A stretch of DNA of 64,000 nt, taken from NCBI GenBank assembly GCA_907163345.1, contig CAJQUN010000969.1, positions 62,001 through 126,000 on the forward strand. The letters run 5' to 3'. Origin of the DNA: Haberlea rhodopensis. Its lineage: Eukaryota; Streptophyta; Magnoliopsida; Lamiales; Gesneriaceae. The position numbers and the translations under genes were made by a program. The notes beneath the pieces are model-generated. The model did no database searches, was not told where the DNA came from, and saw nothing but the letters and a program-made list of their open reading frames with translations. Of the stretch, positions 21,136 through 31,898 are shown piece by piece. Position 1 is the stretch's first letter. Each line of letters begins with the position of its first letter.

Positions 21136-21463
21136 TGTGATGACCAGGGATTATAGGTGTTAATCCCGGAGTATTAATAATCCCTAAAGTGGTTTTACGT
21201 GGCAAGGTGGGTTTAATCGAGGTATTGGGCCTTCTGGGCTCGTTTATTTGGGTAGTTGGGATCGTTGGATCCAGAGGTTGAGATTGTATTCACATTACGG
21301 TGTAAAACCTAAGAGTTGGGTTTTTAATGTGTCTCGGGATCTCGGGTGCTGGGTGAGCACCGGTAGGGGATTTTGGAGTTAGAGAGAGAGTTTTTGAAAA
21401 CAGATGATTTTTAAGGAATCATGATGTATTTGTGGGGCTATTAATTTTTCGGGGTATTTTTGC

Positions 21464-21471
21464 TATAAATA
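21464..21471 (+). promoter_or_regulatory. TATA box of LARD-B LTR
   Basis: TATAAATA followed about 30-60 bases later by a pyrimidine-rich, then strongly CpG-rich stretch, as at a plant core promoter. Copies: 28224 (3' LTR), and 47074 and 53511 in LARD-D. This places the R region start near 21500. Confidence 0.75.
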
Positions 21472-22406
21472 CCAATTGAACCCAAAATTTGTCATAAATT
21501 TCATTTCAGCCCCCAACTCCTCCTCTCTCCCGCGCGCGACCCCTTTCCCGATCTCCCCTGCCTCCGCGCGCAAAAGCGGTGCGCCCGCCGCCGTCCGGCC
21601 GCCGCTCGCCGCGTGCGACCTATCACCGTCTTCGTCTCGACGAGGCGCTTCTTTCCCCTCCATCAATTCGAGGTTTCGTCGCGTCCTGGAGTCGAATTTG
21701 GCAGAAAGGCGTCGATCCCCAAAAGTTAGGGTTCATCGATTTTGAACGATTTTGCTTCCGATTTTCGTTGGGTAATCTCCCTTACCCCTTGTTCGTCTTT
21801 TTCGTGTATTTCCATGCCTTTATTGTGATTTTTTTGGTTCGAATTTCTGTTCGAATTTTAGGGCTTGGATTTCGAAATTTGGGGGTTTTTGGCAGGGGTA
21901 TTATTTCGTGCAATTGATCGATTATTGCATGTTTTAAGAGTATTATGATGCTTGATTGAGATCGAATTGAGAAGCTTTGGTTCGAATTTGAAGAATTTTA
22001 AGAGTTGGGATTTAAAGGCTTGTTTGGGTTCGAATTTAATGGTGTTGAGTTCGAAAATGGGGAGTTTTTGTCAAGGGATGTTGATTCTTGCTTGGTTAGC
22101 TTAATTGACATTTTAGATGAATTATGGTATTTTATTGGGTTCGAAATTGTGAGATTAAGGTTCGATTTTGTAGGGCATTCTTGAACAAATTTCGATTGTC
22201 TCATTTATTTCCTTCCCTGCATGTACCCTGCCCCGGGTCTTTTAAGAGGATAATTGTCGTGTATTGACAATGTTGTGAGGGATATGGGTGTGCTTGAGCA
22301 TAGGTTACATGTTCGTAAATAATGGTGAATTGTTTATCGTGTTAGCACATCATTCCTCGGGGCATGGAACTCGAGCAAGGCTTGGCTCGGACTTCGGAGA
22401 TTTAAG

Positions 22407-22421
22407 GTACGTGCGACGTAC
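22407..22421. repeat. GTACGT hairpin in LARD-B LTR
   Basis: GTACGT, loop GCG, ACGTAC: a perfect 6-bp stem followed by GAGCAT. Other copies: 29167 (B 3' LTR), 47918 and 54364 (LARD-D), 14711 and 30873 (Gyp-A, 5-bp stem), 37735 (Gyp-E), 35897 (F), 42603 (G, reverse) and 62185 (Gyp-I). Confidence 0.9.
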
Positions 22422-22618
22422 GAGCATTACTATATATATGTGAAATGCATAAGGTGTTTTTGATTGCATTGAATGTTTTGCGTATGGTTATACATATATG
22501 TTGATATAGCCAAGGAATGACCCAAATCTTGATATCGCCGCTTGTAGCGTGCGTGACACTAGAGTAGGATGACTCTTACATGATATATGGGTTACTGGGT
22601 TTATATGACTATATTATG

Positions 22619-22770
22619 AGACATTTGAGATGTCTAGGTTTGTAGAATCATGCATTCTTCGTAAGACATTTGAGATGTCTAGGTTCGTAGAATCGTGTAT
22701 TCATTATGAGACATTTGAGATGTCTAGGTTCATAGACTCATGTTTTCATTATAAGACATATGAGATGTCT
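22619..22770. repeat. Four TGAG-loop hairpins, 45-bp period, LARD-B LTR
   Basis: AGACATTTGAGATGTCT at 22619, 22664 and 22709, and AGACATATGAGATGTCT at 22754, spaced exactly 45 bp. Each is a 6-bp stem AGACAT/ATGTCT around a 5-nt loop. The same array is at 29379-29530 in the 3' LTR. Confidence 0.95.
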
Positions 22771-24902
22771 AAGTATAATGGAAAGCAAGGTTATGAAATC
22801 AATATTTGATATTGATATATCTATTTTTGCATGTATATGAACTTGGAATCATTCATTCTTGATATTTGAGAATCAGGCATGCGATGTGTAAATCAATGTG
22901 TTGATTTACTGATTTATGAGATTTGATGAGTTTGATGTTGTGAGAACAGGGACAGTACACGGAATCCCGGATGAGGATGTTGCCATCCAGGGAGTATCAT
23001 TTAAATTCATTAGTATTTACTTGCGTTGTAAATTATGAATTTCATTATTATGATTATGGGATTTTGTGTATTGGTATGCTCACCCCGTTGGGGGCTGTCT
23101 CTGTTGGGACAGGTGGACAGGTACATCGATGGCTATGGAGCTGAGCTCGAGCTGTTGATTTGAGGTACTCCCAGGATCGTGGTACCAGGGCTTGATGGAG
23201 CACGGTATCGTATAGAGTACCTATATATACACCTGAGGATTTATACATATTCATGATGCTCGCATGTGAGCACGATTATACTTGTATATGGATTGTATAT
23301 AAAGGCATGAGCCTTTCTCTCTTTCATTTAAGGTTGCATGCAATTAGGTTGAATTGCTAGAATGATATGAGAGTCATTGGTGTATTATGTGGGTGTTGGA
23401 ACCCACTTTTGTTGACATATGTGTGGTGTCTTCCCTGGCTGGGAATCTACTTGTATTACTGCTTTCTGTTGAGTATTATGTGTTCCCTGGCCGGGAATTT
23501 TGTTATGTGTTGTACTCTTTTTTTTTTTGGGATAGCTCTATTTATGGGGAGACTCTGCCCAAATTTTTATAAAAGTTTACAATGTGAAAAGTGGCACCAA
23601 GGGGTTGGTAAAAGGGCAAACATATGAGTCTTTCATTGACAGGCAATGATTAAGTATCATCAGAGCTTCCCGATTGACATTTATAGAAAGCATGTACCAC
23701 ACATAGTGGTTAATACACTAATCAAGGTTTAAGGGCTTGGGGTCCTTACATTAGTGGTATCAGAGCAGTGGTTGCTCATTGGGGCTGTTAAGGGCCTAGG
23801 AAGTTATTGATAGCACATATTTATGCATGATGGCATTAATGTTGTATGACATAACACATTGTTTATGTGCTCTTATGATATGAAAAGTGGTATTGCTAAC
23901 CATTGTGGTTGCAGGAATCGTGTGGAACACGATAGGATGACATTTATGGGGATGTCTGGCACTCCGTGTGTTATGTGCCAAGGAAGCTGGTTTTAAGAAA
24001 ATCAGATAAAGGGATATTTCCGAGGTAACATGTATTTTACGTTGTCTTGTTGACACATGATGAATGCAAAGTGGTGCATTGAGGTTATGATATATGTTAT
24101 TGTGCATTGTTTTTGCATATGCATGTCTTGAGTCAAAGTTATCTTAGTAAGGATTTTAATGGCTTATGCTAAAGTCCATATGAAGCGATGAAGAGTCCCG
24201 CTTATATGGAGTAGCAACGCTAAAGTCCATTGGAAGCGATGAAGAGTTCCGCTTACATGGAGTAGCAACGCTAAAGTCCAGTGGAAGCGAGGAAGAATTC
24301 CGCTTTCCTGGAGTAGCAAGAAGCATTAAAATGTACTAATGATAAGGGCTCAGGATGAAATAAGGATTTAAAGAAGGATATCATGACATTTATTTGTGAA
24401 ACCATACATTCTCATAATGTGTTTTTATTATGAATTGAATGTGGATGCATAGCGTATATGGCTATTGTTGTTAACCCTGATGGTTGCAGGTTACAGGAAA
24501 TATGGAGTATAAAAAGGAATGATGATTATACATTCCAGGAGTCCTGCTTATGACAGTGAGAATTTTTATACTTATGCTTGACCGCTAAAAATGTGGAGCG
24601 GGCGGGGATGCTCGCTTGCACATGGAGGCGGGGTATTCCATACGAAGCGAGGATGATATACCGCTTGTATGAAGAAGCTTATGCTTGTACCGCTAAAAAT
24701 GTGGAGCGGGCGGGGATGCTCGCTTGCACATGGAGGCGGGGTATGCCATACGAAGCGAGGATGAGATACCGCTTGTATGAAGAAGCGAGGATGAGATGCC
24801 GCTTGTTAGGATGATGATTCATTCCTTTGTGATGACACGGATGATAGCGGTGATGTGTCCCGCTGTGTCGATTTATATTCATTTCTCTATGAGGACACGG
24901 TT

Positions 24903-25225
24903 TATAGCGATGGTTCATTCCGCTATATCTATTGGCGATGGTTCATTCCGCCAGGTGTATTTATAGCGACGGTTCATTCCGCTATATTGATTGGCGATGG
25001 TTCATTCCGCCAGGTGTATTTATAGCGATGGTTCTTTCCGCTATATCTATTGGCGATGGTTCATTCCGCCAGGTGTATTTATAGCGACGGTTCATTCCGC
25101 TATATTGATTGGCGATGGTTCATTCCGCCAGGTGTATTTATAGCGATGGTTCATTCCGCTATATTGATTGGCGATGGTTCATTCCGCCAGGTGTATTGGT
25201 AGCGATGCCTCTTTCCGCTACTTTG
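24903..25225. repeat. 59-bp tandem array of paired mini-hairpins, LARD-B
   Basis: About five units starting at 24903, 24962, 25021, 25080 and 25139. Each carries two hairpins with nearly the same 11-nt loop (ATGGTTCATTC): stem TATAGCG/CGCTATA, then stem TGGCG/CGCCA. LARD-D has the same 59-bp design. Confidence 0.95.
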
Positions 25226-27860
25226 TGGACGATGATTCATGCTCAGGGTATAGCGAGGTTTCATGCCACTTATTATATGATGAGGTGTCATGCCGTCGAT
25301 TCTATAGCGAGGGATTTTGCCGCTATGTACTCAGCACAGGATTTTTGCCGCCTTCGAGCGATGAGTGCTGATTACGCACTATTATTGTGCGACGGAGACA
25401 GGTATGACGCTATATCACTAGCGATGAGGTATGAGATATTGCTATTTTATTTGCTTTATTGTAGCTGGCATGCATTGATATACATGTTTTATTATGCCTA
25501 TTTTACTAGCATGTTAGTGGATGACATACGCTGATGTACATGTATCGTCACTAGTTGGCAATGTTTTAGATGCCATGAGTTGGCATGTGTCGTCACGGGA
25601 TGACGATGACGATGGTGTAGGAGATGTCTTATTAGACATGCATCATCGTTACGATGATCGATGCGTTGAGTATACGTATTCAGTGGTATGCCTTGGGTGC
25701 CAGTACCGAGCACAAGGTGGTGTGTGCGACACCGATGGACGTGACCCTTATACCGAGCGGGTTGCTCGAGGAATGGTTAGATGCGCTGTACATGTGATTG
25801 TACCGCAGCTTACGATTGGGGGATCATTTTACGAGTGGTGATACCCTTGAGGTATGCTCGTTGGAATGGCCTTTGGCCATGTGATTTGACGACAGGAGTA
25901 ATCATGGAGGAAAGTACTCGCTTTCTGTCGATGTGACATGTGGTGGACATGGTCACACCACCCTTGAGGGTGTAGGATGGGTCCTAAGGGAGTAGGATCA
26001 GGTTATGTTAAGTACATAGGGACATTGGAGTGTCCACGGTGTATCGGCATTGAGGAATGTTGGATAAAGACCCACTACTCTATTGAGTTTTTCTCCCATA
26101 GTATGTTATACCATGTGGAAACGTCCGTCTTATTGGTAGGTTTGAGGTAAACCTAAAGAGGCAGAGACTAGGTTATCTGCCGCGTGTGTGTAGCACCATG
26201 ATGGGCTTGCTAGAGCCGTTACACTGCTCGTTGGAACCAAGTTTGGCAAATCGTAAGGTGATACGATGTGGATTGTGGTGGACTCTAGTAGTCACCATGT
26301 CATTGAGGTTAAGGTTGTTCATGCCTCGCTGAAACGTGTATACGTTTATGTTTAATCTTGGAGACTTGTCTGGGACAGCTCAGGATGTTGGAGTACCAAC
26401 AAGAGAGTCATCAGGTTGTTATTGACTCAATCTAAAGGAACCCGTGTATTGGGATACAATGGGTGTTATTGTATCCAGTTTTTCCGAACGATGGTTCGAG
26501 ACTTGTGGATCTCGAGTTCGATGGCACTTCCCTTGCGAGGAAGGAGGTAGTATTATACCTATTTGGGAATCTTTGAAAGATTCGGTAAGTTGGTACAAGT
26601 GGTGTTGATTTTGGGAATCACACCGTGTATTGTTAATCGTCGATTTTCATCCTCCACTGAGTAAGGAATGACTCAGAATTGACGGTTGTGTTTGGGGCTT
26701 AGGGATATGTGGTAGATACCCGAGCCGAGTGCATTGAGTATGCATGCGACATCAGTGCTTAGGCAGGTATACCGGTGAGTATACGGATGCCAGTTATTGA
26801 TTTCCTCTCTGTTAAGCATAGAGTTATGCTATTTTTGGATGGTTAAATCTCTGATGAGAGATATGGAACACCTTGAGATTGGGAATCTCCATGGCACGAT
26901 GATTGAGGGATAATCGTGAAGTTAGTTGACTCCCTTGAGGAGGGATTTTCTTGTGAGGGTTAAGGTATTTCCCTTGCTAGTGTTTTCTTTCGAGTTATGC
27001 GACAGCCTTCCCAAGTTTGGATTGTTAAATCCGAGGATTTTCAAGGGATGGCAGGATTTCGGATTGGTTGAGTGTCGCTGACGACACAAGCGTTGAGGAT
27101 GCAATGGGTTTATTGCATGCCCCTTAAGAACTTTAAACTCTGCGGAGTCTCGGTTGTTATTTATGATCAGGACGTGATTCTTGGAACATTCGTAGGTGGA
27201 CATCTTGTGAGATATCTTTTGTTTTAATTTGTGGCCGTGAGTTGCCCAAATTAGGTTGCAATGAGGCGACTACTCCTTCGATGGAGGAAGTTTGAAGTGG
27301 AAACCAGGTTTGATATGTGTACACCGTGGTTGTACTAGTGTTTCCTTCGTAACGATGTATGTTAGACATCGTAAGTCATAGTAAAATATCATTGGATGAT
27401 ATCTACGATAGAATCAAGAGCGATTCGAATCCTTGCAGTTTCAGTTGACTAACTGCTTTTGGACTGTTAGCGTTGAGTTGTGCTGACGCTCTTTGACGTT
27501 ATGATGGATTTGGAAGTCTATTCCACTCCAGAGTTTGACACGAGGTCAACGTTCTTACGGTTGAGGTGTCATTCAGGATGTGTTCGTACTGTTGTATTAG
27601 AAACGAAGGATGACTGTCTGATCTACAGTCGTAAGTATCAGTTGTTTCGCAGTCATGAGGGACTGACTTTTGGGATGACCCGCATCGAGGTACGTTTTAC
27701 CTCTTGGGTGATATGTTGGTTTTGGTATGTCGCTCTGTTTCAGAGTTAGATGAGAGGTAAGTATCCTCGCGTTTATTAATACGATTCTGATATGGTCAAG
27801 AATCGAGGTTCTGGCTTCATGTTGTTGTGTAGCCTGGGTGTTACGTGATACACCAGTGCT

Positions 27861-27895
27861 AATTTCGAGGACGAAATTCTTTTAGTGGGGGATAT
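27861..27895 (+). other. LARD-B pre-PPT hairpin and polypurine tract
   Basis: AATTTCG and CGAAATT (27861-27878) around AGGA give a 7-bp stem; AGTGGGGGA (about 27884-27892) precedes the 3' LTR. Confidence 0.85.
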
Positions 27896-30509
27896 TGTGA
27901 TGACCAGGGATTATAGGTGTTAATCCCGGAGTATTAATAATCCCTAAAGTGGTTTTACGTGGCAAGGTGGGTTTAATCGAGGTATTGGGCCTTCTGGGCT
28001 CGTTTATTTGGGTAGTTGGGATCGTTGGATCCAGAGGTTGAGATTGTATTCACATTACGGTGTAAAACCTAAGAGTTGGGTTTTTAATGTGTCTCGGGAT
28101 CTCGGGTGCTGGGTGAGCACCGGTAGGGGATTTTGGAGTTAGAGAGAGAGTTTTTGAAAACAGATGATTTTTAAGGAATCATGATGTATTTGTGGGGCTA
28201 TTAATTTTTCGGGGTATTTTTGCTATAAATACCAATTGAACCCAAAATTTGTCATAAATTTCATTTCAGCCCCCAACTCCTCCTCTCTCCCGCGCGCGAC
28301 CCCTTTCCCGATCTCCCCTGCCTCCGCGCGCAAAAGCGGTGCGCCCGCCGCCGTCCGGCCGCCGCTCGCCGCGTGCGACCTATCACCGTCTTCGTCTCGA
28401 CGAGGCGCTTCTTTCCCCTCCATCAATTCGAGGTTTCGTCGCGTCCTGGAGTCGAATTTGGCAGAAAGGCGTCGATCCCCAAAAGTTAGGGTTCATCGAT
28501 TTTGAACGATTTTGCTTCCGATTTTCGTTGGGTAATCTCCCTTACCCCTTGTTCGTCTTTTTCGTGTATTTCCATGCCTTTATTGTGATTTTTTTGGTTC
28601 GAATTTCTGTTCGAATTTTAGGGCTTGGATTTCGAAATTTGGGGGTTTTTGGCAGGGGTATTATTTCGTGCAATTGATCGATTATTGCATGTTTTAAGAG
28701 TATTATGATGCTTGATTGAGATCGAATTGAGAAGCTTTGGTTCGAATTTGAAGAATTTTAAGAGTTGGGATTTAAAGGCTTGTTTGGGTTCGAATTTAAT
28801 GGTGTTGAGTTCGAAAATGGGGAGTTTTTGTCAAGGGATGTTGATTCTTGCTTGGTTAGCTTAATTGACATTTTAGATGAATTATGGTATTTTATTGGGT
28901 TCGAAATTGTGAGATTAAGGTTCGATTTTGTAGGGCATTCTTGAACAAATTTCGATTGTCTCATTTATTTCCTTCCCTGCATGTACCCTGCCCCGGGTCT
29001 TTTAAGAGGATAATTGTCGTGTATTGACAATGTTGTGAGGGATATGGGTGTGCTTGAGCATAGGTTACATGTTCGTAAATAATGGTGAATTGTTTATCGT
29101 GTTAGCACATCATTCCTCGGGGCATGGAACTCGAGCAAGGCTTGGCTCGGACTTCGGAGATTTAAGGTACGTGCGACGTACGAGCATTACTATATATATG
29201 TGAAATGCATAAGGTGTTTTTGATTGCATTGAATGTTTTGCGTATGGTTATACATATATGTTGATATAGCCAAGGAATGACCCAAATCTTGATATCGCCG
29301 CTTGTAGCGTGCGTGACACTAGAGTAGGATGACTCTTACATGATATATGGGTTACTGGGTTTATATGACTATATTATGAGACATTTGAGATGTCTAGGTT
29401 TGTAGAATCATGCATTCTTCGTAAGACATTTGAGATGTCTAGGTTCGTAGAATCGTGTATTCATTATGAGACATTTGAGATGTCTAGGTTCATAGACTCA
29501 TGTTTTCATTATAAGACATATGAGATGTCTAAGTATAATGGAAAGCAAGGTTATGAAATCAATATTTGATATTGATATATCTATTTTTGCATGTATATGA
29601 ACTTGGAATCATTCATTCTTGATATTTGAGAATCAGGCATGCGATGTGTAAATCAATGTGTTGATTTACTGATTTATGAGATTTGATGAGTTTGATGTTG
29701 TGAGAACAGGGACAGTACACGGAATCCCGGATGAGGATGTTGCCATCCAGGGAGTATCATTTAAATTCATTAGTATTTACTTGCGTTGTAAATTATGAAT
29801 TTCATTATTATGATTATGGGATTTTGTGTATTGGTATGCTCACCCCGTTGGGGGCTGTCTCTGTTGGGACAGGTGGACAGGTACATCGATGGCTATGGAG
29901 CTGAGCTCGAGCTGTTGATTTGAGGTACTCCCAGGATCGTGGTACCAGGGCTTGATGGAGCACGGTATCGTATAGAGTACCTATATATACACCTGAGGAT
30001 TTATACATATTCATGATGCTCGCATGTGAGCACGATTATACTTGTATATGGATTGTATATAAAGGCATGAGCCTTTCTCTCTTTCATTTAAGGTTGCATG
30101 CAATTAGGTTGAATTGCTAGAATGATATGAGAGTCATTGGTGTATTATGTGGGTGTTGGAACCCACTTTTGTTGACATATGTGTGGTGTCTTCCCTGGCT
30201 GGGAATCTACTTGTATTACTGCTTTCTGTTGAGTATTATGTGTTCCCTGGCCGGGAATTTTGTTATGTGTTGTACTCTTTTTTTTTTGGGATAGCTCTAT
30301 TTATGGGGAGACTCTGCCCAAATTTTTATAAAAGTTTACAATGTGAAAAGTGGCACCAAGGGGTTGGTAAAAGGGCAAACATATGAGTCTTTCATTGACA
30401 GGCAATGATTAAGTATCATCAGAGCTTCCCGATTGACATTTATAGAAAGCATGTACCACACATAGTGGTTAATACACTAATCAAGGTTTAAGGGCTTGGG
30501 GTCCTTACA
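27896..30509 (+). repeat. LARD-B 3' LTR (2614 bp)
   Basis: Same sequence as 21136-23750, shifted by 6760 bases, with one T fewer in the T-run at about 30278-30287. Ends CCTTACA, followed by the second AGGAT (30510-30514). Confidence 0.97.
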
Positions 30510-31893
30510 AGGATGAACTTTGAAAATGCACGAAAACGGTGATAAATAGCGCACCAACAAGTGGCGATCGATCGCCCTGAATCAGACGATCGATCGCCGA
30601 AGGCCAGTAGCCATTTCGCGTAGCAGGCGATCGATCGCCTCAAATGAAGCGATCTCGATCGCCGCAAGGCAAAAAGTGAGGCGATTGATTGCCTCAGGTA
30701 GTGATCGATCGCCACTGTTTAAAAAGTGGGAAATGATGATTTTTTTTGAATTTTTGGTATTTGGCTATTGTTTAGCTTCTAATATCAATTTGTATGGTTA
30801 TGTAGAACCATCCCAGGTACCCACAACTTCACGGAGATAAAGTTCTACAACTTCTCCATTTTTTGGAATTAAGGTACGTAAGAAGCGTACGGGCATCGGA
30901 CGGTAACACACTCCTAAACTATGACTATGCATTGCTTGCATAATTATTCATGATGTCTATGATGATGATTATGATAAGTAAGTTTATGATGATGATGTTA
31001 TGGTAAATGAAGATGATATGACGTTACGATGATGATTAAGATAAGATGATGATGTCTATATGACGATGATGCTTATAAGATGATGATGTTTATAAGATGA
31101 TGATGTCTATGATATGATGATGATGATGTATGTTTAACTATGTTATTAAGAATGGTTGAATGTCCGGTGGTTATTATGGGCAAGCGAGGAAGGTGCTTGC
31201 CGCTCACATAACTAGCGAGGGGATACATCCGCTATCAAGGCGTAGCGAGGGGTATCATATTCCGCTAAGCGAGGAGATACATCCGCTATCAAGGCGTAGT
31301 GAGGGGTATCACAATTCCGCTTTATGTCGAGCGAGTGGGCCAATTGTGCCGCTGTCATAATAGAACCAGGATAGTCCCATTTCTAATTAACATTGTTGAT
31401 TACGAGCATATAAGTGAAGTACGATTTTAATCATTTATGTCAAGAACTAATGATTACATGCATGATTATGAAGCAGGGACAACCAAAGAGGGTTAATACG
31501 ATTAACCAGGAAGTATATGTTACCAATTACATTCATGCATTTATTTATATGCCATTACCTTATGATGTTAAGTAACGATGTATATGCTCATGATGAGTTG
31601 TTCCTGTAGGTACACTTGTGGACTAAAGGACTAAGGGCCGGGTTGAGGCAGTGAGCTATGAGGAGCATGAAAGAAGTTAGGATACAGGATTTTTGGATAG
31701 TCTCTACCCTAGGAGTAGTATAATTCTATCGCCTTAACATTCATTTGAGAATGTAATTAATTAAGTTTGAAATTTCATTTTTGGCCTGTAATCTTATTAG
31801 CTCAAAGCTACAACCGGTGCCCTAAGAGGTTATAAATGCATGTTTAGTCCCTAATATGTTATTAATATGATGTTAAGGTAGGAAGACCCTGCA
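30510..31893 (+). repeat. Gyp-A 3' LTR, right piece
   Basis: Resumes Gyp-A after LARD-B: GATCGATC cluster (30563-30713), AACCATCCCAGGTACC, GTACG hairpin (30873-30890), GATGAT low-complexity stretch (30958-31130), AGCGA/CCGCT hairpins (31215-31350). Ends CCCTGCA at 31893, followed by GAATG. With 20517-21135 the LTR is about 2.0 kb, the same as the 5' LTR. Confidence 0.95.
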
Positions 31894-31898
31894 GAATG

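Larger units (their letters stand above)
21136..23750 (+). repeat. LARD-B 5' LTR (2615 bp)
   Basis: TGTGATGACC...TCCTTACA. Contains TATAAATA at 21464, a CpG-rich pyrimidine/GC leader (about 21500-21720), the GTACGT hairpin (22407-22421), four 45-bp-spaced TGAG hairpins (22619-22770) and a T-run of 11 (about 23518-23528). The short ORFs in this region recur in both LTRs and look like untranslated leader. I saw no difference from the 3' LTR other than the T-run length. Confidence 0.97.
23751..27895 (+). other. LARD-B internal region, non-coding
   Basis: Primer site TGGTATCAGAGC at 23755-23766. About 24010-24440 resembles the Gyp-I LTR (62205-62600). AGCG/CGCT mini-hairpins lie at 24180-24830 and a 59-bp array at 24903-25225. 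From about 25200 to the PPT the sequence is collinear with 50516-53182 of LARD-D. The only repeated ORF, 27480-27749, is discussed under findings. No retroviral domain can be read in any frame. Confidence 0.85.
21136..30509 (+). mobile_element. LARD-B: large non-coding LTR retrotransposon
   Basis: 9374 bp bounded by AGGAT at 21131-21135 and 30510-30514. LTRs of 2615 and 2614 bp, tRNA-iMet primer site, and a pre-PPT hairpin and purine tract like those of Tekay-type chromoviruses, but no gag, protease, RT or integrase in the 4.1-kb internal region. This is the definition of a LARD (large retrotransposon derivative). It must be mobilised in trans. The near-identical LTRs make it the youngest datable insertion here. 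Confidence 0.9.
13744..31893 (+). mobile_element. Gyp-A: Ty3/gypsy chromovirus (Tekay/Del type), split by LARD-B
   Basis: Complete from 5' LTR to 3' LTR, flanked by GAATG at 13739-13743 and 31894-31898. Internal order is gag, protease, RT, RNase H, integrase, chromodomain, the gypsy order. The motif ATTTCGAGGACGAAAT before the PPT and a C-terminal chromodomain place it near Tekay/Del chromoviruses. The 3' LTR is interrupted by LARD-B. The coding region has several stops and two frameshifts, so it is not autonomous. Confidence 0.95.

Noticed and set aside
21476..21917. Ser/Ala/Arg-rich ORFs after the LARD-B TATA box
   Set aside because: They occur identically in both LTRs, lie in the GC-rich leader, have no recognisable domain and are not kept in LARD-D; likely untranslated leader.
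24903..25225. Regular 59-bp repeats resembling a CRISPR array
   Set aside because: There are no unique spacers; the whole unit is repeated, the same array is in a second retroelement, and the context is a plant genome.
24578..25841. Several ORFs of 70-140 codons in the LARD-B interior
   Set aside because: They are translations of the mini-hairpin arrays and flanks, with repeated peptides such as YEARMIYRLYEEA; not conserved as ORFs in LARD-D.
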